Shown piece after piece: positions 27,821-38,700 of a DNA stretch of 64,000 nt. The position numbers were made by a program, and so were the translations under genes. Each line of letters opens with the position of its first letter. Positions within the stretch are counted from its first letter, which is position 1. The notes under the pieces were generated by a model. It was not told the DNA's origin, searched no databases, and worked only from the letters and a program-made list of their open reading frames with translations. This DNA is from Ectothiorhodosinus mongolicus. GTDB taxonomy: Bacteria > Pseudomonadota > Gammaproteobacteria > Ectothiorhodospirales > Ectothiorhodospiraceae. The DNA lies in contig NZ_CP023018.1 of NCBI RefSeq assembly GCF_022406875.1, forward strand, positions 469,575 through 533,574, read 5' to 3'.

Positions 27821-28876
27821 ATGGCCCAAGACACTTCTCACCCGCCCTCCGGCCTGCGTTATGCCGATGCTGGAGTCAGTATTGATGCGGGCAATACTTT
27901 GGTTGAGCGTATCAAGCCGCATGCCAAACGCACCCTGCGCCCTGGGGTTCTTCAAGGTTTGGGCGGTTTCGGTGCTTTGTTTGAGTTGCCCTGGGATCAA
28001 TATCAACAGCCCGTACTGGTTTCGGGCACCGATGGCGTCGGGACTAAACTCAAATTAGCCCAAGAATTGGGGCGCCACGACACCATTGGCATCGACTTAG
28101 TTGGCATGTGTGTCAACGATATTGTTGTGCAAGGCGCCGAGCCGTTGTTTTTTCTCGATTATTTTGCCACCGGCCACCTCGATGTGGAAACAGCCACCTC
28201 TGTCGTAAAAGGGATTGCCGATGGCTGTCTCGAAGCCGGCTGCGCCTTGGTGGGCGGCGAGACTGCGGAAATGCCGGGCATGTACGCCACGGGCGAATAT
28301 GATCTAGCTGGCTTTGCGGTCGGGCTGGTCGAGAAAAGCGCGATTATTGATGGCTTGCGCGTCCGCCCAGGCGATGCGCTATTAGGTCTAGCCTCCACGG
28401 GCCCGCATTCCAATGGCTACTCATTGATCCGCCACGTTCTAGCAGCCCACCCTACCGATCTTAATAGCGCCTGTGGCGACCAAAGCCTTGCGGATGCCTT
28501 GATGGCGCCTACCCGCCTCTACATCAAACCTCTGCTGACATTACTCAAACAAACACAGATTCATGCCCTGGCGCACATTACCGGGGGCGGCATTACCGAA
28601 AACCTCCCCCGTGTTTTGCCTCAAGACATGATTGCCGAAGTGCAACGGAACAGCTGGCAGCAACCTGAGGTATTTGCCTGGTTACAAAAAGCAGGCGATA
28701 TCGCGACCGATGAAATGTTGCGCACCTTCAATTGTGGTATCGGCATGATCATCGTGCTGCCGCAAACAGAACTGGCTGCCAGCCAAAAATGCCTTGAGAA
28801 ATATGGGATCTCGAGCTGGCATATCGGCGAGGTCAAGGCGCAAACTGGCGCACCCAAAGTCGTGTATCGCGGATGA
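27821..28876 (+). CDS. purM: Phosphoribosylformylglycinamidine cyclo-ligase (AIR synthetase)
   Basis: PurM closes the imidazole ring of purines, using ATP to convert FGAM to AIR. The 351-residue sequence has the family start ([20 protein letters not shown]), the ATP/phosphate loop [14 protein letters not shown] and the catalytic-region segments [19 protein letters not shown] and [11 protein letters not shown]. The length matches E. coli PurM (345). The stop overlaps the purN start (ATGA). Confidence 0.97.
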   Translation: MAQDTSHPPSGLRYADAGVSIDAGNTLVERIKPHAKRTLRPGVLQGLGGFGALFELPWDQYQQPVLVSGTDGVGTKLKLAQELGRHDTIGIDLVGMCVNDIVVQGAEPLFFLDYFATGHLDVETATSVVKGIADGCLEAGCALVGGETAEMPGMYATGEYDLAGFAVGLVEKSAIIDGLRVRPGDALLGLASTGPHSNGYSLIRHVLAAHPTDLNSACGDQSLADALMAPTRLYIKPLLTLLKQTQIHALAHITGGGITENLPRVLPQDMIAEVQRNSWQQPEVFAWLQKAGDIATDEMLRTFNCGIGMIIVLPQTELAASQKCLEKYGISSWHIGEVKAQTGAPKVVYRG

Positions 28877-29556
28877 GCCAGAAGACCGGCATTGTCGTCC
28901 TCATCTCCGGTTCAGGCTCCAATCTGCAAGCCATCATTGATGCGGTGCAAAGTCGTGCGATCGAGGCTGATATTCGTGCGGTGATTAGCAACCGACCCGG
29001 GGTGCAAGGACTGCAGCGCGCAGCGCAGGCGGGCATTACCCACTGCGTCATCGATCACAAAGACTTTACTGAACGCGCCGCTTTTGATCAGGCCCTGATG
29101 CAGGAAATCGATTCTCATCAGCCGGCCCTGGTGGTGTTGGCTGGATTTATGCGCGTTTTGACCCCGGCGTTTGTGCGTCACTACGAAGGGCGATTATTGA
29201 ACGTTCATCCGTCGTTGCTGCCTGACTATCGAGGCTTACACACACACGCTCGCGCACTCGAGGATGGCGCTGACTGGCATGGCTGCAGCATCCACTTTGT
29301 GACTGCTGAATTGGATGGAGGACCCGTCATCATTCAGGCGCGCGTGAATATCAAGGCCAATGACACAGAAGAATCCCTAGCTGCGCGGGTACAGATCCAA
29401 GAGCACATTGTTTATCCTCTGGTTATCCAATGGTTTTGTCAGGGTAGACTCAGTGTTCACGAGGGTAAGATAAAAATTGATGATCAAGTTCTGGAAACGC
29501 CTATGCTGCTGGAGAACCTACGCCCTAGTCATCGTGACACTGGGGATATTGCCTAA
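28873..29556 (+). CDS. purN: Phosphoribosylglycinamide formyltransferase
   Basis: PurN transfers a formyl group from 10-formyl-THF to GAR in purine synthesis. The 227-residue protein begins with [15 protein letters not shown] (phosphate-binding loop). It carries the formyltransferase signature around [25 protein letters not shown] and the catalytic segment [18 protein letters not shown] with His and Asp. It overlaps purM by 4 nt and the downstream DUF3108 gene by 77 nt, an unusually long overlap that covers its last 25 codons. Confidence 0.96.
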   Translation: MSQKTGIVVLISGSGSNLQAIIDAVQSRAIEADIRAVISNRPGVQGLQRAAQAGITHCVIDHKDFTERAAFDQALMQEIDSHQPALVVLAGFMRVLTPAFVRHYEGRLLNVHPSLLPDYRGLHTHARALEDGADWHGCSIHFVTAELDGGPVIIQARVNIKANDTEESLAARVQIQEHIVYPLVIQWFCQGRLSVHEGKIKIDDQVLETPMLLENLRPSHRDTGDIA

Positions 29557-30238
29557 CACCCAAGCTGAGTTATTGGATCCTGCGCTACTGCCCCCACCCT
29601 ATGTGGCACAATATCAAGCGCACCGCATGGGCCTATCGATCCAGGCCGATGTACGCTTTGAAACCACCGCTCAAGGCGCCACTTACCTAACCCAGTTACG
29701 ACCCCGGGGACTGCTCTCCCTGTTGCGTGATGACCGCATTGAGGAGCGCAGCGAATTAAGCCTGAGTGCGCAGGGCCTGAGGGTTGAGCACTTTGCCCAC
29801 CAGCGCACCAGTAGCGACGAGAGCGAGTCCAGTTCCGCGCAACTGGACTGGGATACGGCCATCATCCGCGGCGAGCACCGTGGTCAAGCCTTTGAAATGA
29901 CGCTACCTGAGCAATTGGTGGACCGTTCCGCATTGCAGCTGGCACTGAGTCAACGCGCCAGAGGCGGAAAAGCAGAGTTCTCCCTAAACGTAATCGATCT
30001 GAATCGAATCGTGGAATATCACTTCTCAGTGGGTGAAGTGGAATCCATTCGCACACCCCTGGGGGTTCTTCGAGCCGTTCCTGTCACCCGCTATGACAGT
30101 GATCGCGAGCGTACCATCAGCACATGGTTTGCTATCGACAAATACTACGTCCCGGTACGTCTTGAGGAAATCCGAAACGGCCAACGCATCAGCCTGAATA
30201 TTCAGGAGCTTCGCTGGCTGGATCCCAGCATGAATTGA
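29480..30238 (+). CDS. DUF3108 family exported protein
   Basis: A 252-residue protein with an N-terminal signal peptide ([19 protein letters not shown]). The mature part is beta-rich and matches the DUF3108 pattern, with PPYVAQYQAHRMGLSIQADV near the beginning and the terminal segment TISTWFAIDKYYVPVRLE. These periplasmic proteins have no established function and often follow purN. The ATG at 29480 is chosen over the immediately preceding TTG; GAGGGT lies 13 nt upstream. The gene begins inside purN. Confidence 0.83.
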   Translation: MIKFWKRLCCWRTYALVIVTLGILPNTQAELLDPALLPPPYVAQYQAHRMGLSIQADVRFETTAQGATYLTQLRPRGLLSLLRDDRIEERSELSLSAQGLRVEHFAHQRTSSDESESSSAQLDWDTAIIRGEHRGQAFEMTLPEQLVDRSALQLALSQRARGGKAEFSLNVIDLNRIVEYHFSVGEVESIRTPLGVLRAVPVTRYDSDRERTISTWFAIDKYYVPVRLEEIRNGQRISLNIQELRWLDPSMN

Positions 30239-30255
30239 GCAAAAAGGAGTTTCAG

Positions 30256-31665
30256 GTGGCAGAACACACAGACCTAGCGGTGATTGGATCGGGCCCGGGT
30301 GGTTACCGCGCAGCAGTCCTGGGGGCCCTGCGCGGCCTGAAAGTCAGTATCATCGAAAAAGACGCCTGGGGTGGTTGCTGCCTCAATCATGGCTGCGTGC
30401 CCAAAAAAGACTGGCACCATACCGCGCGATTACTGGCAGCACAGCCGTCGTTTTCTGAACGCGGAATCCAGGGGGCACTGCGGCCTGATATAGAGGCCGC
30501 TTGGCAGCATCAACGACAGGTTGTGGCCACCGTACAGGACAGCTACGCCGGATACCTCGCGCATTTAAAAGTCGATTCCGTGCAGGGCTGCGCGCGATTT
30601 TTAGATGCCCAGACGCTAGAAGTACGAAACGATCAGAACAGCAGCCGTGAGATCCATGCACAACACATCATCATTGCCACCGGAGCCAGCGCCCACATTC
30701 CCTCACCGTTTCCCGAGAATGCTGCCCGCGTGCTTACCACTGACCGGCTATTTACCCAGGCTCTGCCTTCTGGGCGACGTGTGGCGTTGATTGGCAGTGG
30801 CGTGGTAGCCACAGAAATGGCTTTTATCCTGACGCAATTGGGCTGTGAGGTGCACTGGTTAGCGCGATCCCCCATGCTCAATCGACTGAATTTCAGTCGT
30901 CCGGCGCGAGATACTCTAATCAAAGAACTCACCCGCCAGGGAATCGAACTACAACGCACTAAGGGCTTTGTCGCTGTTAAAGAAACCCAAAATCATGTGC
31001 ATATCAGGCTAGAAGAAGGCCGCGAACTGGAAGTCGACTGGGTATGCTTAGGCACTGGACGTAAACCCCATACCCAAGCTCTGAACCTTACTGCCGCCGG
31101 CATTAACACCGATACACAAGGGTTTATTCAGCGCGACGCGAGTCTGCGCACGGCTAACCGCAACTGTTTCGCCATTGGCGATGTCGCCAACTCTTTAATG
31201 ACCGCCAACCATGCACTGGCGGAGGCCACTTTAGCTGTGGACAACATTATCCATGAGGCAGATAAATCTCTGGATTGGCAGCAAATCCCCATGGTCGTCT
31301 ACAGCGCCTTGGAATTGGCCCGCTTAGGTCATGATGAAGACAGCGCAGAAGATGCTGGTCTTGAGCCGGCGGTTGGCTTTGCAGCATTCCAAACCTCACC
31401 ATGCGCCCTCGGCCAGGACGATATATCGGGTTTTGTACGCTTGCTGGCTGATATGGATAGTGGCGCCATGCTGGGTGGCGAAATTGTCGGCGGCTCCGCC
31501 GGTGAGCTAATCCATTTGCTGTCGCTGGCGCCGGATACGCAATCCGCTTTACGCTGGTTGGCCAAGGGTATCTATAACCATCCTGCTCGGGCTGAAGAGG
31601 TACTCAATGCGACCGAAACCCTAGCCAACAAATGGGGCCTGCAGGAACCGATTTTCGGTGGCTAG
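30256..31665 (+). CDS. Dihydrolipoamide-dehydrogenase-like pyridine nucleotide-disulfide oxidoreductase
   Basis: A 469-residue flavoprotein of the class I disulfide reductase family. It has the FAD loop VIGSGPGGYRAA, the redox-active disulfide C42/C47 (GGCCLNHGCVPKK), the NAD(P) loop VALIGSGVVATEMAF and a second FAD segment with CFAIGDVANSLM. The C-terminal dimer domain holds the active-site His-Pro with following Glu (NHPARAEE). It fits a dihydrolipoamide dehydrogenase, though glutathione or mycothiol reductase relatives are related. The GTG start is chosen for its GGAG 6 nt upstream. No E1/E2 dehydrogenase genes are nearby, so it may serve lipoylated carriers such as LbpA; that link is inference. 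Confidence 0.8.
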   Translation: MAEHTDLAVIGSGPGGYRAAVLGALRGLKVSIIEKDAWGGCCLNHGCVPKKDWHHTARLLAAQPSFSERGIQGALRPDIEAAWQHQRQVVATVQDSYAGYLAHLKVDSVQGCARFLDAQTLEVRNDQNSSREIHAQHIIIATGASAHIPSPFPENAARVLTTDRLFTQALPSGRRVALIGSGVVATEMAFILTQLGCEVHWLARSPMLNRLNFSRPARDTLIKELTRQGIELQRTKGFVAVKETQNHVHIRLEEGRELEVDWVCLGTGRKPHTQALNLTAAGINTDTQGFIQRDASLRTANRNCFAIGDVANSLMTANHALAEATLAVDNIIHEADKSLDWQQIPMVVYSALELARLGHDEDSAEDAGLEPAVGFAAFQTSPCALGQDDISGFVRLLADMDSGAMLGGEIVGGSAGELIHLLSLAPDTQSALRWLAKGIYNHPARAEEVLNATETLANKWGLQEPIFGG

Positions 31666-31679
31666 TTCGATCACCACGC

Positions 31680-33023
31680 TTAATCGCCGGCCACGGTCAG
31701 TCCATCGACCAACCAAGAACCGGTGTGTATACCACCGCGGCGATCAACATCCTTCCCCACCGCCACCAATTCAGCAAAGATCTGCTTAAGATTACCGGCC
31801 ACTGTGATCTCTTCGACGGGATACAAGATCTCACCATTCTCCACCCAAAATCCCGCAGCGCCTCGAGAATAGTCGCCGGTCACCATATTCGTGCCATGAC
31901 CGATAAGTTCAGTGAGCATCAAACCGGTGCCCATCTCGCGCAGCAAGGCCGGCAAATCCAGGTCGCCGGGCACCATTTCCAAATTACGTACCCCGCCCGC
32001 ATTGCCGGTTGTCACCATACCTAGGCGCCGCGCCGCATAGCTGCTGAGCACGTAAGACTCAAGCACACCCTGATTCACAAAATCCCGATCGGCGGTGGCC
32101 ACTCCCTCAGCATCAAAAGGCGCGCTTCCCAGCCCTCTGAGTAAGTGCGGACGCTCGTGAATGCGTACAAACTCGGGAAACACCCTTTGCCCCAAATGAT
32201 CAACCAGAAACGACGCGCGGCGATACAGGCTGCCGCCACTGATCGCTCCCATAAACTGCCCCAACAGCGAGCGCGCTGTCTCAGGAACAAACAACACCGG
32301 GCAGCGACGCGTGCTCAGGCGACGACCACCTAGGCGCTTCAAAGCTCGCTCGGCTGCTTGACGCCCTATCTCTTCAGCCGCTAACAAATCATCAGCGCAG
32401 CGTGCAGCACTGTACCAATAGTCACGCTGCATGCCTTGTGCATCCCCCGCCACTACAGAGCAACTCAGGCTATGCCGGCTGGTGGCATAACCACCGATAA
32501 ACCCATGCGAGTTACCGTAGGCCATTTGTCCCGTAAAGCTGCCCACCTCAGCCCCTTCAGAATTCACGATGCGCTTATCCATCCCCAAAGCCACCGACTC
32601 GCAATCACGGGCTAAGGCAATCGCTGAATCGGCATCAATTTGCCAAGGGTGATATAAATCCAGATCTGGAATATCGGTCGCCATCAATGCGGCATCAGCG
32701 AGTCCAGCGCAGGGGTCAGGCTCGCTGACTTTGGCGATACGACAAGCTGCGGCTGCAGCCTCACGAATCGATGCATCACGCAAATCAGCGGTGCTGGCTG
32801 AGCCTTTGCACTCACCGACAAATACCGTGATGGCAATGCCCTGATCCTTGTGATGTTCCAAAGTCTCGACTTCGCCCCTACGCACATTGACTGACAGGCC
32901 GGCATCTTGACTGGCACTGGCCTGCGCCGCAGTAGCGCCCTCGGCATCGGCCGCCTCCAGAGCCAAAGCAACTTTATCGGTCAGCGTCTGGCTGAGCCCT
33001 GCCTCTTTTAGGTTTGCATTCAT
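31680..33023 (-). CDS. pmbA: Metalloprotease-related protein PmbA (TldE)
   Basis: PmbA (TldE) forms a heterodimeric metalloprotease with TldD. In E. coli the pair degrades CcdA and matures microcin B17. The 447-residue protein has the characteristic segments VNVRRGEVETLEHHKD near the start, RCPVLFVPETARSLLGQFMG in the middle and LTELIGHGTNMVTGDYSRGAAGFWVENG toward the end. It lacks the HExxxH zinc motif, which TldD provides. The ATG at 33023 follows an AGGGA site. It lies 10 nt downstream of tldD, so the two subunits are made together. Confidence 0.94.
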   Translation of the reverse strand: MNANLKEAGLSQTLTDKVALALEAADAEGATAAQASASQDAGLSVNVRRGEVETLEHHKDQGIAITVFVGECKGSASTADLRDASIREAAAAACRIAKVSEPDPCAGLADAALMATDIPDLDLYHPWQIDADSAIALARDCESVALGMDKRIVNSEGAEVGSFTGQMAYGNSHGFIGGYATSRHSLSCSVVAGDAQGMQRDYWYSAARCADDLLAAEEIGRQAAERALKRLGGRRLSTRRCPVLFVPETARSLLGQFMGAISGGSLYRRASFLVDHLGQRVFPEFVRIHERPHLLRGLGSAPFDAEGVATADRDFVNQGVLESYVLSSYAARRLGMVTTGNAGGVRNLEMVPGDLDLPALLREMGTGLMLTELIGHGTNMVTGDYSRGAAGFWVENGEILYPVEEITVAGNLKQIFAELVAVGKDVDRRGGIHTGSWLVDGLTVAGD

Positions 33024-33033
33024 CTCAAATCCC

Positions 33034-34479
33034 TTAGTGCTGCGTGCCGCCAACGGTCAACCCGTCGATACGCAAGGTTGGCTGGCCCACACAAACCGGC
33101 ACACTCTGACCCTCTTTACCGCACGTTCCCACGCCGGAATCCAGATCCAGATCATTGCCCACCATCGAGACCCGCGTCAGAGCATCGGGGCCATTGCCAA
33201 TCAAGGTCGCACCCTTCACCGGGCGGGTGATTTTACCGTTCTCAATCAAATAGGCCTCAGAAGCTGAGAAGACAAATTTACCGGAGGTAATATCCACTTG
33301 ACCGCCGCCGAAATTAACGGCGTAAAGGCCTTTATCCACGGAAGCAATAATATCCTCCGGGGCATGCTGCCCGGCCAACATGTAGGTATTGGTCATGCGC
33401 GGCATCGGCAGGTGCGCATAAGACTCACGTCGGCCATTGCCAGTAGGAGCACCCTTCATCAAGCGCGCATTCAATCGATCCTGCATATAAGCTTTCAAAA
33501 TCCCGTCTTCGATCAACACATTACAGGCCGTGGGCACGCCCTCATCATCCACATTGAGAGAGCCACGGCGTCCAGCCAACGTGCCGTCATCGACCACGGT
33601 CACCCCGGGGGCTGCTACGCGTTCACCGATGCGGCCACTGAATGCGGATGTCCCCTTGCGATTAAAATCACCCTCAAGGCCATGCCCCACAGCTTCATGC
33701 AGCATCACCCCTGGCCAACCCGAACCCAAGACCACCGTCATATTGCCAGCGGGTGCCTCGTCGGCCTCGAGTTTCAATAAGGCCTGGCGCACAGCTTCAT
33801 GGGCATACTGCAGAGCGCGGCGCTGCTCGAGGAAAAACTCATAACCATGCCGGCCTCCGCCTCCACTACCGGCCTGCTCCCGCCGACCTTGCGCATCCTC
33901 AACGATGACATGCACATTCAGCCGCACCAATGGCCGCACGTCCGCTGCCAACTCGCCGTTCGTGGTGGCCACCAGAATGATTTCATGCACACCCGACAGA
34001 CTCACCATCACTTGGGTCACACGCGGGTCAAGGCCTCTAGCCTCAACATCAATACTGCGCAATAAATCTAACTTGGCCTCCGTACTCAAGCTGCCCAAAG
34101 GATCATCGACTGAGTAAAGCTGATGCCCCGCAGTTTGCTGAGCAATAGCCACCCGACCGGACTGCTGCCCTTGACTGATGGCGCGCGCGGTATGGGCTGC
34201 CTCGATGATCGCCGGTAAGGCGATCTCATTACTGTAAGCCAAACCCACACGTTCACCACTGATGGCGCGCACACCGACGCCACGCTCAATATTAAATCCA
34301 CCCTCGCGAATCCGCCCATCCTCCAAAACCCAGGACTCGTGACGCGTATCTTGGAAATAGATATCACCGCCATCGACGCGGCTGCTACAGAGCTGACTAA
34401 GTGCTTTATCCAGGGCAGACTCATCCAATCCACCGGGTTCGAGCAGCTGCTGGCGAGCCAGCGCGAATACATCCTGCAT
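33034..34479 (-). CDS. tldD: Metalloprotease TldD
   Basis: TldD is the zinc-bearing subunit of the TldD/TldE protease. The 481-residue protein has the metal motif [11 protein letters not shown] (HExxxH type) near residue 265. It also has the conserved C-terminal cysteine segment [21 protein letters not shown]. The length matches E. coli TldD (481). An alternative GTG lies 9 nt upstream of the chosen ATG. It follows the nitrilase gene closely and precedes pmbA. Confidence 0.95.
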   Translation of the reverse strand: MQDVFALARQQLLEPGGLDESALDKALSQLCSSRVDGGDIYFQDTRHESWVLEDGRIREGGFNIERGVGVRAISGERVGLAYSNEIALPAIIEAAHTARAISQGQQSGRVAIAQQTAGHQLYSVDDPLGSLSTEAKLDLLRSIDVEARGLDPRVTQVMVSLSGVHEIILVATTNGELAADVRPLVRLNVHVIVEDAQGRREQAGSGGGGRHGYEFFLEQRRALQYAHEAVRQALLKLEADEAPAGNMTVVLGSGWPGVMLHEAVGHGLEGDFNRKGTSAFSGRIGERVAAPGVTVVDDGTLAGRRGSLNVDDEGVPTACNVLIEDGILKAYMQDRLNARLMKGAPTGNGRRESYAHLPMPRMTNTYMLAGQHAPEDIIASVDKGLYAVNFGGGQVDITSGKFVFSASEAYLIENGKITRPVKGATLIGNGPDALTRVSMVGNDLDLDSGVGTCGKEGQSVPVCVGQPTLRIDGLTVGGTQH

Positions 34480-34488
34480 AGTGATCAC

Positions 34489-35325
34489 TTACCTTTTGTC
34501 GTGAACCAGTTGACACCCGAGGCGGCGGTGCGAGATTGCTGGAAAACTGCGGCGCACGGCCTGCTGCCGCTCTCGATCCAGCGATGCCAGAACGACGCCA
34601 GAACCGCGCGGCAGACGATCCAGAATATTTCCCCAAGGATCGACAATCATGCTGTCACCATGCGTCTCCCGACCATTCACATGGTAGCCGCCTTGCGCCG
34701 CAGCAATGAGATACACCTGATTTTCGATGGCCCGGGCGCGCAACAAAGCCTCCCAATGAGCGCGACCAGTGACCGCGGTGAATGCGGCCGGCAACACAAT
34801 TAACTCAACATCTTCATCCAGAAGACTGCGAAACAACTCAGGGAAGCGCAAATCGTAACAAACCGCCAGCCCGAGCCGGCCAAAAGGCGTATCCATCACC
34901 ACGACGGAATCGCCGGGGCGCGTCGATTCTGATTCGACATAATATTCATCATGATCGGGGAGACGCACGTCAAACAGATGAATCTTGTCGTATCGCGTGA
35001 GACACCGACCTTGATCATCATAGACCAAACAACTGGCGGTAACCCGCTGTTCATCACCGCAATCCAGCGGCACCGTGCCACCCACAATCCAAAGACCTAA
35101 ACGGCGGGATTGCTCACTGAGAAAATCCTGAATCATGCCAGCGCCCGGCTGCTCACGGATCGCCAATTTATCCTCTTCCCGCATCCCCATCAAAGCGAAG
35201 TTCTCCGGCAGCACCGCCAGCTGAGCACCGGCCTTGGCAGCCTCACCCAATAAACGTGCGGCCTCATGCAGATTCGCCGGCGGATGCGTCCCAGACGCCA
35301 TTTGAATGGCAGCTACTAAAGTCAT
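34489..35325 (-). CDS. Nitrilase/carbon-nitrogen hydrolase family amidase
   Basis: A 278-residue soluble hydrolase with the Glu-Lys-Cys triad in typical contexts: glutamate in LAVLPENFALMG, lysine in CLTRYDKIHLFDV and cysteine in LGLAVCYDLRFPELFR. The sequence resembles the branch that includes NIT1/deaminated glutathione amidase (E. coli YbeM), which repairs deaminated glutathione. The substrate here is inferred, not shown. Its location next to tldD and yhdP is common in gammaproteobacteria. Its start overlaps the previous gene by 4 nt. Confidence 0.88.
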   Translation of the reverse strand: MTLVAAIQMASGTHPPANLHEAARLLGEAAKAGAQLAVLPENFALMGMREEDKLAIREQPGAGMIQDFLSEQSRRLGLWIVGGTVPLDCGDEQRVTASCLVYDDQGRCLTRYDKIHLFDVRLPDHDEYYVESESTRPGDSVVVMDTPFGRLGLAVCYDLRFPELFRSLLDEDVELIVLPAAFTAVTGRAHWEALLRARAIENQVYLIAAAQGGYHVNGRETHGDSMIVDPWGNILDRLPRGSGVVLASLDRERQQAVRRSFPAISHRRLGCQLVHDKR

Positions 35326-35672
35326 TGCGATGGCCCTCTCAAGCGCAAAATCAGCTGCCCATCAAGACTGGAATCCAGCTCGGCCTCCAGCCGATCGGAC
35401 CTCAGCCCTAACGCAGCCAACGCCTGCTGAAGAGACATGAAAACCTGCTGGGCTTCTTCGCCTGGAGGATGATGCACCACCACCGCCGCGCCTTGACCTT
35501 GCTCGAAACGCGACATCATGGTGCGTAGAGGTGCCGAGTTCAGCCAATCTTGTAATTGGGTTTTGGCCTGCAACTGATCCAGCGCCAGCACCCACTGGTC
35601 TTCAGCATGACTCGGGGCTGCCAAAGCCAAAAGCATCAGCAGCACGCCCGCGGTTGATCGATAACGTCGCAT
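35322..35672 (-). CDS. Small exported protein of unknown function
   Basis: A 116-residue protein with a signal peptide (MRRYRSTAGVLLMLLALAAP, cleavage after SHA). The mature part of about 93 residues has a helical start and two strand-like stretches (GAAVVVHHPPG and GQLILRLRGP). I do not recognise a family. The ATG at 35672 gives the cleanest signal peptide; another at 35693 is in frame and would add seven residues. It lies between yhdP and the nitrilase gene and overlaps the latter (ATGA), so it is translated with the envelope-related yhdP group. Confidence 0.65.
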   Translation of the reverse strand: MRRYRSTAGVLLMLLALAAPSHAEDQWVLALDQLQAKTQLQDWLNSAPLRTMMSRFEQGQGAAVVVHHPPGEEAQQVFMSLQQALAALGLRSDRLEAELDSSLDGQLILRLRGPSQ

Positions 35673-35720
35673 CTGTTCACTATAGCAAGGCATGGTTGAA
35701 CTTGACGACTCCACTGGGTA

Positions 35721-38700
35721 TTAAGGCGAAGGTGTGGTAGCAATTTCGCGCACCTGCGCTTCCACTTCAGGGGCATTCCATGGACCCGTGACGTGATATT
35801 CCAGTCGCATACTGTCATCCAAACGATCACCCAAACCCGCGATACGCTCGAACAAAAATACCGCGATTCCGGCGACGGGGCCGCCCAAAAATGCGCCTGC
35901 CAGGGGCAGAGTCGAACGCACATTCGGTGAAACCAGAATCATCTGATCGTAATCCTGCGCCAGCAATCCAGTGCGGCCGCGAATCTGAATTCGGGCAGCA
36001 GGCCCATGCAGCAACAAATCCGGGGTGTACAACTGACCTTGTTGTAAATCAAAGGCTCCCTTGAATTCATCAAACACCAGCCCTCGCTGAAACACATCGC
36101 GAAAATCCAAAGCCAAGCGACGCGGCAACATATTCAAACTGAACAATCCCAACCATCGTCCGGCACCCGGCTCCACCTCAAGTAATCGCCCCTCTTCGAT
36201 GTTCAGCTCACCCTGCGCCTCTGCTATCTCAAGTGCGAAGTGGGTGGCTGCATCTGGCCAGTGCACGCGTGCTGTGGCCAGCACTCGTCCACCACTAATG
36301 TTATGGTTGATATTCAACGCACTCAGCCCCTGTCCCAGATCATCACCGAAGAAACGAATATGGGCTTCGGTGCGGTGTTCCGCATCTTCCCCAATACGCC
36401 ACTCTCCCTGCGCTTCAGCCTGCAAATACTGATCGCGGCTGGCGACTGAGGCCGACAGCAGACGCAAGCCCTGATCAAAAGGCACACTCTGCCAGCGCAA
36501 GTCATGCAATATGCGTTCATTCAAGTGCAGCGCATCAATCGATACATCCAGAGCCGGCAAAACGTGCGGGTCGATGCGGGCGCGCTCCGATCGGTCCTCA
36601 GGAAAACCCAACTCCGCCCAGCGCACATAACGCAGCTCAGCGCGCAAACCTTGCTCAGCACTGGGCTCAAAAGGCCAGCGCAACTCACCACTGACGGCTG
36701 GTGAATCCATCTGCCATAGCCAGTGTGGTGCCTCCTGCCGACCGCGTAAAAACAGCCTCTCCCCACCCGACTCACCCAAACTAAGCCGCACCCCGGCCGG
36801 CCCATCAGCCAAGAGATCCATGCGCAGGTCCAGCAGCCAAGCCTCATCGGCTGTCTTCGCCAAAAGTGATGGCAAGCGAGAAACCACGCCGCGAGTATCG
36901 CTGCGTAGGCGCAAATGGGGGGGATCTTGTGGCGCAAATTGCAGTTGTGCCCGCCAGAGGGCAGAGCCGCTTAGGTGATCCCTAACCATTTCGGGGAGTT
37001 CCTGCAGCAAAGTCTCGATCGGCTGGAGTCCCAGGGCCTCGATATACACATGTGCATCAGGCTCCCGTCGCACATCTAAACGAATCGCTTCACTATTTAA
37101 TTTGGCGGTTAAGTTCCGCGAGCTTAGACTGCTCAAATCAAAGCGCAGATCTCCTTGTATATCTTCCAGCGGCCAGGGCAAGCCGGGTGCCATCAAGCGA
37201 GTCCCAAGCAACGAAAACCGCCCCTGCAGCTGATCTGGGTTAGCGTGTTTGTGTCGGTCTCTCAGTTCCATTTGCAGACCCAACTCCAATTGCCCCACAC
37301 CTTGCAATTGCAACGGCTCTAACCAAGCTTGATTGAGCGCAGCTAAGGGCGTGGCCAGCAGGTAGGATTGAAACCCAGGCAAATCTCCGCGGGCGATGCC
37401 GCTAAGATCCAATACAGGCCTGCCAAAATCCTCGATACGCACGCTCAAATCCACCACAGGCGTATCCCGCAAGCGGCCACTGGCCTCACGTACCTCCATG
37501 CCGGCATTCTTAAAGATCAATTCTGCTTGCACTTGCTCAGCTGAAGGCCATTCGGGGTGGAACTGCAGGCCCACATCACGAACATCGGCACGCACTTCAA
37601 AAACACCCTGATCCTGTGGAAACGGAAAATCTTTAAAACGTCCGCGAAATTGCACCTCGCCGCCAGCAATCTCACCCTGCAGCAATGCATTCTCCAGCCA
37701 AGTGACCACAATGGGCGGCATAATGCCGCGTGGTAGGTAATGAGAAACCCGGCGGATATCTGCTGAACCGAATTGGCCCTCAAGGATCATCCCTGCATCA
37801 GCCTGCAGGTCAAACTCGCCCCGCAATTGCAGAGCGACATCCTGATTACTCAAAGCGATTGAATCGCTGACCAGACTTACACCCTGATCATGCTGAGTGA
37901 TGTCAAACGACGCCGCTAAACTTTGGATTGCCAGCGCGTCCGTGAACAGCCTTGGGGCAGTGATTGCGGCGGAATCGCTGTAAATCTGCAACTCACCTTG
38001 CCCATCGTAAAAGACCACATCACCGTGAATCCCCTGAAATCCCGGTATACCGCGCGCTGGAAGCGTCTGCCCATCGCGCAAACTGGCCTGCAACTGGAGA
38101 CTTGGCTGGTCTTCTTTAGAGAGCTGGATATGCGCGGATAAGGATTGCACAACTCCGCCAGGCTGCAACTCTTGCAGCCAGTCCGCACCTGGCACAGACC
38201 AAGATTGCTGCGCCAAGATAAAAGGCCAAATATCTTCTAAGCGCGCATGATCAAGAGAGATTCGCCAGTCTTGGCGATCCGCTTCTTGGGTGACCTGCAG
38301 GTCAAAACCACTCTCAGGCCAGAAACGCGTGCCTCTTTGCACGCGCAGATCATGGCCCCGCATCTGCCAACCCGATGCCTGCTGCTCCCAGAGAAAATGG
38401 CCCGCTAGATGATCAAACTTGACCGCCTCGATTGAGGGCTGTGCAACAAAAGGCAGCAGCAATAAATCCTCAATACTCACCAAAGCTTGTGCCCGACGCA
38501 CTTCACCGCGCATCCAATTCAACCAAACACTGGTCTGAATCTCCGCCTTATCCAGCCCCAATTGTTGTCGCAGCGATTCGGGCAAGCCGGAACCATGCAA
38601 AGATTGCCCCCGCAAATAGGCCAAGCCGGACCAGTCACGTGCAGACGCTTCCAAGTGCATATCCATCGCCACATGTAGTGAGTCCCCCAGATACTCGGGC

